Of a stretch of 45,655 nucleotides of DNA, positions 32,641 through 41,352 are shown piece by piece. The translations under genes and the position numbers were made by a program. Source of the stretch: Cytobacillus sp. NCCP-133 (lineage in GTDB: Bacteria > Bacillota > Bacilli > Bacillales > Cytobacillaceae); NCBI RefSeq assembly GCF_026011715.1, contig NZ_BRVM01000024.1, positions 1 through 45,655 of the forward strand, given 5' to 3'. Below the pieces are notes generated by a model that did no database searches, had not been told where the DNA came from, and saw only the letters and a list, made by a program, of their open reading frames with translations. The stretch's first letter is position 1, and every line of letters starts with the position of its first letter.

Positions 32641-33579
32641 TTATGAATTTTCTGAAGAACTCATGACTTTTATAAAATCTTCAATAAATCCCTGATAATT
32701 AAAATCCAGAAAGATGTTTATATTCTTTTCAGAAGGTTTGGAACTGACTCTGAAATCTGCAATGGACGTACCTCTTCCATCATTCGATGTTAAAATATTT
32801 ATCTCTCTTCTAATCGTGCGTCCCATGTCTGGATTGACCATAAGGAAAAGTGTTAAGACATCATGCAATGGAGCGCCACTCATTCCGGGGATGAGTTTTT
32901 TATAGGCTTCTATATAGTATTCCATCACCTCATCCATAATCTGAATCACGGGGTTGTCAGTCATCTCCTGAATCATTTTAATATGCTCCATTGTGATGAT
33001 CGCCCGGTTCGTGACGTTGAGCGGAACGACGAATATATTATCTAAATTTGTCAGTACCAGCTGAGAAGCAATAGGGTCACCATAGAAATTTGCTTCTGCT
33101 GAGGGGGTTACATTTCCGGGAACCATAAAAGCTCCTCCCATTAAAAAAAACTCCTTGATGATACCTGAAACATTTTCCCCTAATTGAAAAAGGGAAGCTA
33201 AAGAGGTATTTCTCCCCACATCGACTACAGTTATGTCCTGGTTCTCTCTTATTATGTTGTAAAGATCGGAAAAATTGGTTAGTTCCCCTTTTACATCTTC
33301 CGGGGGCCGTATGGGACCTAATCCCTCTTCTCCATGAATTTCCGGATAGTGCCTTGGAGTCTCCCCAGATGAAGGAATATTGGTTCCTCCAATAATAGGG
33401 ATATCCGTTCTGCCAGCCAGTTTGAGTAAATAGGCGATATTGTCTGTTGCTTGTTCTTTTGTCACATTCCCATAGCTCGATACAATCGCTAATATTTTTA
33501 TTTTTGGATTCAGGAGGGCATAGATGATGGCAAGGGAATCATCAATTCCGGGGTCTGCAAACAATATAATGTTTTTCAT
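32641..33579 (-). CDS. inosine-uridine preferring nucleoside hydrolase
   Basis: 312 residues. Calcium-binding Asp cluster near the N-terminus (FADPGIDDSLAIIYALL), AEANFYGDPIAS and PLHDVLTLF are family hallmarks. The enzyme splits ribonucleosides into base and ribose for salvage; with the secreted nucleotidase at 17171 it would fit nucleotide scavenging. The first Asp pair is ADPGIDD rather than the usual DTDPG-DD, a mild deviation. ATG 33579 is preceded by GGGGGAAATAGTAA, and that ribosome site can pair with upstream C-rich tracts. Confidence 0.9.
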   Translation of the reverse strand: MKNIILFADPGIDDSLAIIYALLNPKIKILAIVSSYGNVTKEQATDNIAYLLKLAGRTDIPIIGGTNIPSSGETPRHYPEIHGEEGLGPIRPPEDVKGELTNFSDLYNIIRENQDITVVDVGRNTSLASLFQLGENVSGIIKEFFLMGGAFMVPGNVTPSAEANFYGDPIASQLVLTNLDNIFVVPLNVTNRAIITMEHIKMIQEMTDNPVIQIMDEVMEYYIEAYKKLIPGMSGAPLHDVLTLFLMVNPDMGRTIRREINILTSNDGRGTSIADFRVSSKPSEKNINIFLDFNYQGFIEDFIKVMSSSENS

Positions 33580-33584
33580 TTACT

Positions 33585-33706
33585 ATTTCCCCCAATAAAA
33601 AATTTAATTTCTATAAATATATCAATAAAGGCAGGGGGTTATGCCATTTTGGGGGAAATCCGGGGGAATTGAAAATCGTGCCATATATCACAGACTAATG
33701 TTTTCC
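33585..33706 (-). promoter_or_regulatory. 5' leader of the nucleoside hydrolase gene with ribosome-site-masking repeats
   Basis: The Shine-Dalgarno region TTGGGGGAAAT (plus-strand 33585-33595) has a perfect 11-nt complement ATTTCCCCCAA upstream in the leader (33649-33659). Two further C5 tracts (near 33634 and 33664) could compete for the same Gs. A minus-strand -10-like TATAAT at 33712-33717 would start transcription around 33706. Confidence 0.45.
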
Positions 33707-33853
33707 AAACGATTATATTTATAAGCTTTAGGGCCAGATTGTGGAGGAGTGAGTGGATTTACTCAATCATATCCTTTATTGTAAACTGAATTTATAACTT
33801 AACGAAAATACCTACATTAAGTTAAAGCCATTATGAAAAAGGAGGAAGCTGCC

Positions 33854-34423
33854 ATGACAAAGAGCAATAAAAGGGAGCTGCCGCTAGACGAACGTGAAGC
33901 ATTACTCCAAACATTGAAAGCCCGTTTTGAGAAGAACATGCATCGCCATGAAGATCTTGAATGGGCTAAAGTACAAGCTAAGCTCGAAGCTAATACTGAA
34001 AAGCTATGGTCGCTCAATGAAATGGAACGAACTGGCGGTGAGCCGGATGCGGTTGGCTTTGATAACGAGACGGGCGAATATATTTTTTATGATTGTTCAG
34101 CGGAAAGTCCTAAAGGCCGCAGAAGTGTTTGTTTCGACCGTGAAGCGCTGGAGTCAAGGAAAAAACATAAACCAGAAAATAGCGCAATTGATATGGCCGC
34201 TGACATGGGCATTGAACTTTTAACGGAAGAACAATATCGAGCGCTGCAGGAGCTGGATCCTTTCGATATGAAAACGTCGAGCTGGGTGCAAACCCCTGCT
34301 AATATTAGAAAACTTGGCGGGGCGATCTTTTGCGATCGTCGCTACGACACGGTCTTTATGTACCACAACGGAGCAGATTCCTACTATGGGGCAAGGGGTT
34401 TTCGCGGTTCGCTGAGGGTCTGA
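33854..34423 (+). CDS. DUF4256 family protein
   Basis: 189 residues, soluble. LEWAKVQAKLEANTEKLWSL, EMERTGGEPDAVG and the end VFMYHNGADSYYGARGFRG are typical of DUF4256, a bacterial family of unknown function. GGAGGAAGCTGCC places the start at ATG 33854; the upstream ATG 33833 overlaps the ribosome site. Confidence 0.88.
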   Translation: MTKSNKRELPLDEREALLQTLKARFEKNMHRHEDLEWAKVQAKLEANTEKLWSLNEMERTGGEPDAVGFDNETGEYIFYDCSAESPKGRRSVCFDREALESRKKHKPENSAIDMAADMGIELLTEEQYRALQELDPFDMKTSSWVQTPANIRKLGGAIFCDRRYDTVFMYHNGADSYYGARGFRGSLRV

Positions 34424-34666
34424 ATTTTGCTCAGCGAGGTAAAAATAAATCATATTTCCATCAGAGTACAGGAGGATCTCAATAAAGGAATGCTTTTTAT
34501 CTTTGGCTGTTTTCGTAAAGCTTGTTGCTGATCCATCACTCTTATCTTTACACAAATGAAAATACAGAGGCCCTACTGAAGATATGGGATATTAAGATAA
34601 CCGATACATACTATACGTAATTTCTGGGGAAGGTATTTTTTAGTATAACTTTTTTGGAGGTTGCTT

Positions 34667-35689
34667 ATGGATGGAAAAGAAAAACAGATTAGGCTAACAG
34701 CGGGTGAAGTAGGTCAGCTTTGGCTTCAATACTTAAATGATAGCTCTAGCATATGTATTCTTACATTTTTTCTGAAAAAAGCTGAGGATATGGAAATTAA
34801 GCCTATAATTGAATTTGCTTTAGAATTATCAAAGTCACATATTCAAAAGATTACGGCAATCCTAACAGAGGAAAAAAATGTAGTTCCAGATGGCTTTAGT
34901 ATTAAAAAGGATGTGGATTTAAATGCTCCTAGACTTTATTCCGACAGTTTTGTACTAAATTTTATAAACCAAATGTCCAAGGTTGGACTTACAGCTTATT
35001 CCGGCAGTGTTGGAACATCTGTAAGAAGTGATATCAGATCCTATTACATGGATTGCCTTACAGAAACAATGCAATTATATGATAAGTCAACTGAATTATT
35101 ATTATCTAAAGGATTATTTATCAGGTCTCCCGGCCTGCCTAATTTAGAGGAAATTGAATTTGTAAAAAAGCAATGGTTTATATTAGATGTCTTCGGAGAA
35201 AAAAGACCATTAATTGCTTCGGAAGTTGATAATTTATTTGCGAATCTACAAAGAAATGCCTTGGGAGTAGCTACACTTACTGGCTTTAGTCAGGTTGCAA
35301 AGGATAAGGATGTAAAACAATTCTTTTTAAAGGGTTTAGAGGTTGGGAATAAACATATTCGATTATTTAGAGAGAAGCTAGAGGAAAGCAAACTTCCAGC
35401 ACCTATGGGCTGGGATTCAGAAATAACAAATAGTACATCCCATACTTTTTCAGATAAACTGATGATGTTCTTCACAAGTGGTTTGATTTCTTTGAGTATT
35501 GGCTATTATGGTGCAGCTATTAGCCAAAGTCCTAGAGGAGATATTAGTGCCATGTATAACAGGCTATCCTTAGAAGTTCAGATGTATTCTGAGGATGGAG
35601 CTAATATCATGATTAAAAATAGGTGGTTGGAACAGCCTCCAATGGCATCTGATCGAGATGAATTAATCAGAAAAAGGAATCAATTGTAA
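34667..35689 (+). CDS. DUF3231 family protein
   Basis: 340 residues made of two similar four-helix halves (about 10-165 and 175-335), each with an LTAGEVGQLW- or EVDNLFANLQ-like first helix and a later SYYMDCLTET or MYNRLSLEVQMY helix. DUF3231 proteins are Bacillus-type ferritin-like bundles of unknown function, found often near spore genes. ATG 34667 follows GGAGGTTGCTT. Preceded by 240 nt (34424-34666) without a supported gene. Confidence 0.85.
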   Translation: MDGKEKQIRLTAGEVGQLWLQYLNDSSSICILTFFLKKAEDMEIKPIIEFALELSKSHIQKITAILTEEKNVVPDGFSIKKDVDLNAPRLYSDSFVLNFINQMSKVGLTAYSGSVGTSVRSDIRSYYMDCLTETMQLYDKSTELLLSKGLFIRSPGLPNLEEIEFVKKQWFILDVFGEKRPLIASEVDNLFANLQRNALGVATLTGFSQVAKDKDVKQFFLKGLEVGNKHIRLFREKLEESKLPAPMGWDSEITNSTSHTFSDKLMMFFTSGLISLSIGYYGAAISQSPRGDISAMYNRLSLEVQMYSEDGANIMIKNRWLEQPPMASDRDELIRKRNQL

Positions 35690-35794
35690 ATCACATTCCG
35701 TCAACTTCATTTTATTTTTAAGGGTAAAAAACCTGCGGCTAAAGCAGCTGTCCTGTAATGAAGCATGATATAAAAAAGAAAAACCGCACAGTAA

Positions 35795-35818
35795 TTCTCT
35801 TGTGCGGTATCCAACATT
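35795..35818 (+). terminator. hairpin after the DUF3231 gene
   Basis: Perfect 8-bp ACCGCACA/TGTGCGGT stem in a region that also carries a 17-T homopolymer at 35847-35863. Orientation uncertain, since the T tract is 30 nt away. Confidence 0.4.
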
Positions 35819-35878
35819 ATGATCTAACCCTTGCTGCAGGTTCTTATTTTTTTTTTTTTTTTTGAATTCCTACGCAGC

Positions 35879-37060
35879 CTAATATGCTAAGCTGCGTAAG
35901 CCTTTGATATGAGCTAAGTAGCGGATGTGACTGGCTTCTTTCATTAAGCTTGCTGGCATCCCTTTAAGAGAATTTTCGTTAGCACCTACGGTAGCAACAG
36001 CATCTTTACGCCCCAAGCTTGCAAGTGTACCTGAGTTCACTGGTGAAAATACTTCAAGTGTTTTTCCTTTTAAAGAGGCAAACAAGTTATATCCGGCAAC
36101 TTCACCCATTTGCCATGCATTTTGGGCAGTTGGTGCGTATGGTCTTTCCCCTTCTGAAGGGAAAGCGACAGCACTATCACCCACAACATAGACATCTTTA
36201 TGTGAAGTAGACTGAAGGTATTCATTCACTGTTGCCCTTCCGCGATCAACTTCAAGTCCTGATTCTCCTATGATTGGCAGAGCTTGAATTCCGCCGGTCC
36301 ATACAAATGTATTAGCCACAATTTTCTGGCCATCTTTTAATTCAATTGTATTTCCTTTAACATTTGTAACTGGTAATCCTGTAAGAAATTCGACACCACG
36401 TGCTTCTAAGCTTTTGGTTGCACGATTAATTAACTCTGGAGGCAAGACAGGAAGAATATTCGGACCAGCTTCTACAAGCATAAATTTCAGTTCCTTGGGA
36501 TCGACGCCATATTTTTTTGAAATTTTTGGCATGTAATCTACAATTTCACCAATGAGTTCTACGCCTGTTAATCCGCCACCGCCAATTAAAATTGTGGCAT
36601 CTGCTTCATTTTTCGATTTCGAATACTCACGAATCCGTTCTGTAATATGGTTATAAATCTTATTTGCATCATCAACGGATTTTAACACCATACTATTTTC
36701 TTCAAGTCCTGGAATGCCAAAGTAACCAGTCTTGCTGCCTAAACCAACAACAAGGTTGTCATAGGTTAACTTCGTTCCGTCTTCAAGACTGACTTCTTTT
36801 TTATCTACTGTGAAATTTTCCACCTTTGAGATTTTAAGATCAATATCCTTCCCTTTAAAGAGCGTTGCTAAAGGAATAGATACTGCTTTTTCTGAAATGG
36901 TTCCACCCGCCAGGCGGTGTAGTTCAGTAATATATTGGTGTGTTTGATATTGGTTAACGACAGTGATTTGAGCTTCGTCCTTATTTAAATATTTCCGAAC
37001 TGTTAAGGCAGTTAGAAGCCCTCCATAGCCTGCACCTAAAATAACAATTTTCTTTGTCAT
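35879..37060 (-). CDS. ndh: type II NADH dehydrogenase
   Basis: 393 residues. FAD-binding IVILGAGYGGLLTAL at the N-terminus, NADH-binding ILIGGGGLTGVELIGEI in the middle, and VYVVGDSAVAFP near the C-terminal FAD site; a C-terminal amphipathic stretch fits membrane attachment. It passes electrons from NADH to menaquinone without pumping protons. Directly downstream of a DUF1641 (yjlC-like) gene, the same order as B. subtilis yjlC-ndh, with a Rex site before the pair. A close paralogue such as YumB-type ferredoxin reductase relatives is less likely given that context. Confidence 0.88.
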   Translation of the reverse strand: MTKKIVILGAGYGGLLTALTVRKYLNKDEAQITVVNQYQTHQYITELHRLAGGTISEKAVSIPLATLFKGKDIDLKISKVENFTVDKKEVSLEDGTKLTYDNLVVGLGSKTGYFGIPGLEENSMVLKSVDDANKIYNHITERIREYSKSKNEADATILIGGGGLTGVELIGEIVDYMPKISKKYGVDPKELKFMLVEAGPNILPVLPPELINRATKSLEARGVEFLTGLPVTNVKGNTIELKDGQKIVANTFVWTGGIQALPIIGESGLEVDRGRATVNEYLQSTSHKDVYVVGDSAVAFPSEGERPYAPTAQNAWQMGEVAGYNLFASLKGKTLEVFSPVNSGTLASLGRKDAVATVGANENSLKGMPASLMKEASHIRYLAHIKGLRSLAY

Positions 37061-37099
37061 ATTTTATTCCCCCACCCTGCTATTGAATATTATAGAGAA

Positions 37100-37543
37100 T
37101 TATTTTTGAGTCTCCTGTTCTGAAGCGACTTGAAGATAAGCATTTACGAAACGGAAAAGCTTCTGCGCCTGTGGATCTTTAAGCATTTTTAAGATTCCAA
37201 AAAGACCAATTACCTCGTTGCTTTCTTCTGCACGATCTTTTGCTTCGATTGCTGTTGCTGTAATGGTTTTAATAGAGCCTTTAATAGGATCAATAATTTC
37301 TTTTATCGCTCCAGCCGTATCTTCTTTCAATACCTCATCAGTAGCCACTGATTGAGCAAAGTCATAGGACTTAGTTAAAATGGTTACAAGCTCAGTTAAT
37401 TTTGGAAGCTGCTCTACTAAAGCAGTCAGAGAATCCTGGACCTCTGGTTTCAATAGCTGATCAAGGATATCCAGCTGTTCCTGGCTTGTAGTCATCGTTC
37501 CTGACTCTTGTTCCGTTTTTTCTCGTATTAAAGTTGCTGGCAT
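37100..37543 (-). CDS. yjlC: DUF1641 protein, YjlC-like
   Basis: 147 residues. The LDQLLKPEVQDSLTALVEQL and GLFGILKMLKDPQAQKLF segments are DUF1641 features. The family often sits beside oxidoreductases; it precedes ndh by 39 nt and probably shares its transcript and Rex control. Start ATG 37543 follows AAAGGGG by 7 nt. Confidence 0.85.
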   Translation of the reverse strand: MPATLIREKTEQESGTMTTSQEQLDILDQLLKPEVQDSLTALVEQLPKLTELVTILTKSYDFAQSVATDEVLKEDTAGAIKEIIDPIKGSIKTITATAIEAKDRAEESNEVIGLFGILKMLKDPQAQKLFRFVNAYLQVASEQETQK

Positions 37544-37603
37544 ATTCAATTCCCCTTTACTAAAAAAATTATTTATCAGGTAAATGGATACGAAGTGGAT
37601 ATG

Positions 37604-37621
37604 ACGTGAATAATTTCACAA
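37604..37621 (-). promoter_or_regulatory. Rex operator of yjlC-ndh
   Basis: On the minus strand TTGTGAAATTATTCACGT matches the Rex consensus TTGTGAA-N4-TTCACAA in 12 of 14 specified positions. It lies 61 nt before the yjlC start. Rex represses this operon in B. subtilis when NADH is low relative to NAD; the same is inferred here. Confidence 0.8.
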
Positions 37622-38151
37622 ACTTTTGCAAAAAACAATTCAAGTATTTTATTATACATTAGGTCACGTCAAATGACTGAGGGATTAGACACCATTCTAC
37701 TCATTACTTTCCTGATACAATCACACTTCTTCTGATTATCCATTCTGTGTCTTATCCTATGTGAGATCATTCACATTTCCAACCGCATATATAATAATAC
37801 AACTGTTTCTAAAAAATTTGTAGTCATTTGAAGAAATTTTTATAATTCCTTGTTTTCCCACTCGCTGCGTGCGTCAATGAATTCTTCCTTTTCCAGCTCA
37901 AATTAGTTTGTAGTTTGTAAGCAACACCTTTTGCGAAAACAGCCTTTTATAAAGAAGTGATTATTCTAAAAAAAAGATTTCATCTATATGTCATTTTTCT
38001 GACATATAGATGAAAAAAAGATAAGAATGAATAGGCTTACGAAGCAGGTAGAAGAAGATGAATGATAAAAATCTCTTAATGTGAATATAAGATGGCTTCT
38101 CCTTGTATACAATGAAAAAATAATTTACTCTTTGTTTAGGGAGTGATAGTA
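37622..38151. other. 530-nt gene-free region
   Basis: AT-rich with no convincing coding frame on either strand. It contains a perfect palindrome (37978-38015). The PAS-STAS promoter should lie at its right end and the yjlC promoter at its left end. Confidence 0.5.
37978..38015. repeat. perfect 16-bp inverted repeat
   Basis: TTTCATCTATATGTCA / TGACATATAGATGAAA with a 6-nt loop. A-tract on the left means a T-run on the minus strand, so it could be a minus-strand terminator, but no minus-strand gene lies upstream of it. Confidence 0.7.
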
Positions 38152-38928
38152 ATGAGTGAGAATATCGAAGGAATTAATTACAAAGAAGTAATTGAATATG
38201 CACTGGATCCGCTAATTGTTCATTCGCAGCTGAAGATAATATATATAAATAAAGCAGCAGAGAAATTTTTTAGAGCTTCAAGGGAGGAGGTAATTGGGGC
38301 AAGTCCGCTGGATATCTTTAAAGATACCTCTAAACCCGCAATTACAAAAAGAATATCGGGGGCTTATAGTGAACCAGCAGAGCTTATTGAGGAAACAATA
38401 TATAGAATGGATGGGACTCCAGTTGAAGTTGAGTTATATTGCCACCCTATCAAGATTAGGGAAACAAAAGCTATTCAAACTTATGTAAAAGACATCACAG
38501 AGAGAAAACAACAAGAAAAAATACAAAATGAAATGAATTTACAAATAAATGAGCTAGCGTCTAGAATTGTGCCCCTTTTAGAAGACATTGCTGTTCTTCC
38601 TTTATTAGGAGCAATCAATCCGGATAGGGCAAAACTACTCTTAGAATTAGTACCAGTCAATGTTCAAGAGCAAAAAGTAAGCCGTTTAATTATAGATTGT
38701 TCAGGAATTTATAAAATTGATAACTTAGTGATTGAATCTCTTTTTAAAATTAACAATGTACTAAAATTACTTGGGGTAACGTGCATTTTGACGGGGATAA
38801 GGCCACAATTAGCTGAAGAAGCAGTTAAGCTTGGCTTCAACTTCAAAAACCTAATTACTTTTTCCAATGTTAAGAATGCCTTATCCTTTTTAGGGGTAAA
38901 TCATACGAAGGAAAGGAAGAGTTGGTGA
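38152..38928 (+). CDS. PAS-STAS protein related to RsbR
   Basis: 258 residues: PAS domain (about 8-118, ending YVKDITERKQ), a short helical linker, and a STAS domain (about 137-250). It aligns by eye with the RsbR/YtvA family of stressosome sensors: LIIDCSGIYKIDNLVIE and CILTGIRPQLAEEAVKLG. Residues equal to the two phospho-threonines of RsbR (T171, T205) are Asn191 and Glu223, so RsbT-type phosphorylation looks impossible. Start ATG 38152 lies behind AGGGAG; GTG 38143 overlaps that site. Signal unknown. Confidence 0.82.
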   Translation: MSENIEGINYKEVIEYALDPLIVHSQLKIIYINKAAEKFFRASREEVIGASPLDIFKDTSKPAITKRISGAYSEPAELIEETIYRMDGTPVEVELYCHPIKIRETKAIQTYVKDITERKQQEKIQNEMNLQINELASRIVPLLEDIAVLPLLGAINPDRAKLLLELVPVNVQEQKVSRLIIDCSGIYKIDNLVIESLFKINNVLKLLGVTCILTGIRPQLAEEAVKLGFNFKNLITFSNVKNALSFLGVNHTKERKSW

Positions 38929-39172
38929 GAGATATCTTACCGAAAATTGCGGGCCTGCTAATCCGGGAAGGATGAGCGGCCTTTTTTATGGAATTTCTTA
39001 TGAAGCTAAAGGCGGGTTGGGTTGAAGAAGAAGTGATAATATTGGTGGGTCTTTCATTTGGTGGAGTTAATATGCGAAGAAGGACATAGGTAAGTGGTTG
39101 TGGAATTTCTGTATGAATAGAGACAGGGATGTTAATGTGATAACGGGATAAATTTGTGGAACACGAGGTCTA
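38929..39172. other. gene-free gap
   Basis: No supported gene. A weak GC-rich dyad ending in TTTTTT near 38954-38988 may terminate the PAS-STAS transcript. Confidence 0.3.
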
Positions 39173-39595
39173 TTATTGCGGCAAATCTAAAGTGTTTCGT
39201 AACAGATCGATTGTTGTATCAAATGTAAAAAAATATGGGTTATTTTCATCATCGAATAGGAGTAAATAGGGCTTTTCATTTTCTGCAATAATAATGATTA
39301 CTTCATCAATCATTGCATTCATCCATTTATTTTCTAACCGGTGAGATGGCTCTAAGGGGATTTTGATCATATAACCCTTGTCAGGAACAGGTTTTAACTT
39401 TTTAACCACATCATCAATTTCTTTTATCATTCTTTCAGCTTCTAATTGTATCTCCGGATTAGTGGGGATTGTTTTGGTTATTTTATTTTTTTCAATATCA
39501 AGAAGTTCAATATTCGTGCTGTTTTGTGCATTTACTGTTTGAAGATTAAGCAGGAAAAATATATAAACGAATGAAAGCAATATTTTACGAACCAC
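39173..39595 (-). CDS. secreted hypothetical protein
   Basis: 140 residues from GTG 39595 (GGAGG 8 nt upstream). Signal peptide ILLSFVYIFFLLNLQTVNA predicts export; the mature part is soluble, with an acidic helix (QLEAERMIKEIDDVVKKL) and a beta-rich C-terminal half (PYLLLFDDENNPYFFTFD). No recognised family. Confidence 0.65.
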   Translation of the reverse strand: MVRKILLSFVYIFFLLNLQTVNAQNSTNIELLDIEKNKITKTIPTNPEIQLEAERMIKEIDDVVKKLKPVPDKGYMIKIPLEPSHRLENKWMNAMIDEVIIIIAENEKPYLLLFDDENNPYFFTFDTTIDLLRNTLDLPQ

Positions 39596-39734
39596 AATGA
39601 CCACCTCCGTTGTATCATTACCAATGGTTATTTTTTTATGCCGCCTAAGATGGCGGCCGGATTTTAAAATAATGTACCCGATTGTTGATGAAGGTTAAAA
39701 AAGAGGCAAGATAACTGAATAATCCACAATTGTT

Positions 39735-40003
39735 TTAAATGTTTTGAAACGGTGTTGCTGCTTCGTATATAGTGAAAAAGGAGAGACCGCAATAATAAGC
39801 AATGCTGGCAATGCTTACACCTATTTGTGCGTATGCTTCATATAAAAACATCCAGCTTGTACCCATCGCCATGGCGGAAATCACTATATATAAAAAGTGT
39901 GTTCTGTTTTTCCAAAACTGTACTTTCTGCTTAGATAGTGCAAAAACTAAAATCAGAAAAATGATACCTATCAAAGTCCGAAGACCTATATGATATGCAG
40001 TCT
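39735..40003 (-). pseudogene. DMT/EamA transporter fragment
   Basis: About 75 codons (YHIGLRTLIGIIFLILVFAL, then FLYIVISAMAMGTSWMFLYE, IGVSIASIAYYCG) of an EamA drug/metabolite exporter, missing the start and everything after helix 3, where the frame runs into a stop at 39735. Divergent LysR fragment overlaps its 5' end. Confidence 0.8.
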
Positions 40004-40627
40004 GGGATGATTCCTATTGGAACATTTTCAAGTGTAGCAACCCATTGGCTCCCTAACATGATTAGAATTTTCAGGAAAGATTACCCAAAGATAGATTTTG
40101 AACTTCTGCTTGGTGATTATACAGAAATTGAAAGCTGGATGCTAAATGGACGTGTTGACTTTGGATTTGTGCGGCTACCGTCAAAAGCAGAGGTTGAAAC
40201 TACTTTTTTGGAGCAAGACCGGTTGCTGGTAGTGATTCCGCAAAATCATCCGCTTGCTAATTGTGAAAAGTTTCCAATCAATGACTTATTGAACAGTCCG
40301 TTTATGCTATTGGAAAAGGGAGCAAAAACAGAAATCTCTGAAATTTTTGAGATGCACCATATTTCACCGCATGTTCATTTTACAACTTGGGATGACTATG
40401 CAATTATGTCTATGGTGGAAAACGGGTTAGGAATCAGTATATTTCCAGAATTGATTTTACAGCGTATTCCTCACAATATTATAGCGAAAGAACTTGAAAT
40501 TCCTGCGTTTAGAAATATTGGGATTGCTACGAGAGAGCAAAAATCACTTTCCCTTGCGTCCAAGAGATTTTTAAAATATTTATCATTCAGAGCTGACAGG
40601 CTGACTAAGGAAGACATAAAAAAATAA
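39989..40627 (+). pseudogene. LysR-family regulator lacking its DNA-binding domain
   Basis: About 210 residues of the LysR co-inducer domain: GTFSSVATHWLPNMIRIF, GRVDFGFVRLP, DRLLVVIPQNHPLA, MSMVENGLGISIFPEL. The N-terminal winged helix (about 85 residues) is missing; the frame opens straight out of the EamA fragment. ATG 39995 could start a DNA-binding-deficient protein but has no ribosome site. A divergent lysR-eamA pair was evidently collapsed by deletion. Confidence 0.82.
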
Positions 40628-40674
40628 CCAGGTCTATTTTCTATAATTGACTATGTCTATCACCCAAGTGAGCA

Positions 40675-41175
40675 TTATAGATAATCAAACAAAAACAAAT
40701 AAATGGTCGCAATAACAACCGAAAGCAATAAAGCTATACGTTTATGTAAGTAGTGAAGACGAATCATGGGAAACATAATCAACACAAATAAAAGAGACCA
40801 CCCAATATTCCACCCATTATAGTATGTGATGATACCAATGCGATGGGCAATCCATTCTGCAGCCAAAAACAAGACGATCCATTTGGCACAATAGAAAAAA
40901 CGGCTTTTTGAATTACTTGGATATCTGGATAAAAACACAAATCCCAGCAAAGGGTTGATGATTAAGTTATGCAAGAAATGGACACCCATCAAGTTTAAAA
41001 GCTTCTTCTCAAGTTCCCATAAATGAAAATGGCTGTGTGAAATAAACTCGTAAACAAAAGAAGACAAGGAAACATAAAGCATTGTGGGATAATAGTTCTC
41101 CCAATTTTTCCAATCGCCTTTTTTGAAAGCAAGGATTATAACGAATAAAACAAGTAAATAGTGCAACAAGCTCAC
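40675..41175 (-). CDS. CBO0543 family membrane protein
   Basis: 166 residues, four to five helices, with the family-like KKGDWKNWENYYPTMLY after helix 1 and EWIAHRIGIITYYNGWN before helix 4. Function unknown; Bacillus genomes often carry several copies. GAGGTGAG precedes ATG 41175. Confidence 0.8.
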   Translation of the reverse strand: MSLLHYLLVLFVIILAFKKGDWKNWENYYPTMLYVSLSSFVYEFISHSHFHLWELEKKLLNLMGVHFLHNLIINPLLGFVFLSRYPSNSKSRFFYCAKWIVLFLAAEWIAHRIGIITYYNGWNIGWSLLFVLIMFPMIRLHYLHKRIALLLSVVIATIYLFLFDYL

Positions 41176-41322
41176 CTCTGTTTCTATTTACTAGCATTCG
41201 CAAATAATTTACATTAAACACCATTTTTGTTGCTATTTTGAAAAACATTTCTTTCCTTTGATGCCCCAGATGCATGAATGCGTTAGCGGCTAAGGGGGCA
41301 GGATGATGATTTCACTGCATAC

Positions 41323-41352
41323 AAAAAAATCTTCCAGTTGGAAGATTTTTTT
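41323..41352 (-). terminator. terminator of trmL, bidirectional
   Basis: 13-bp perfect stem AAAAAATCTTCCA/TGGAAGATTTTTT with a 2-nt (effectively 4-nt) loop, overlapping the end of trmL. Confidence 0.85.

Noticed and set aside
32562..32666. Frameshifted start of a small membrane protein (IATLLVSALLFLVLMNF)
   Set aside because: Two frames must be joined, it overlaps the nucleoside hydrolase end and no longer protein follows; too weak to annotate.
39640..39657. GCCGCC/GGCGGC hairpin as terminator
   Set aside because: T-run lies on the wrong side for either neighbouring gene.
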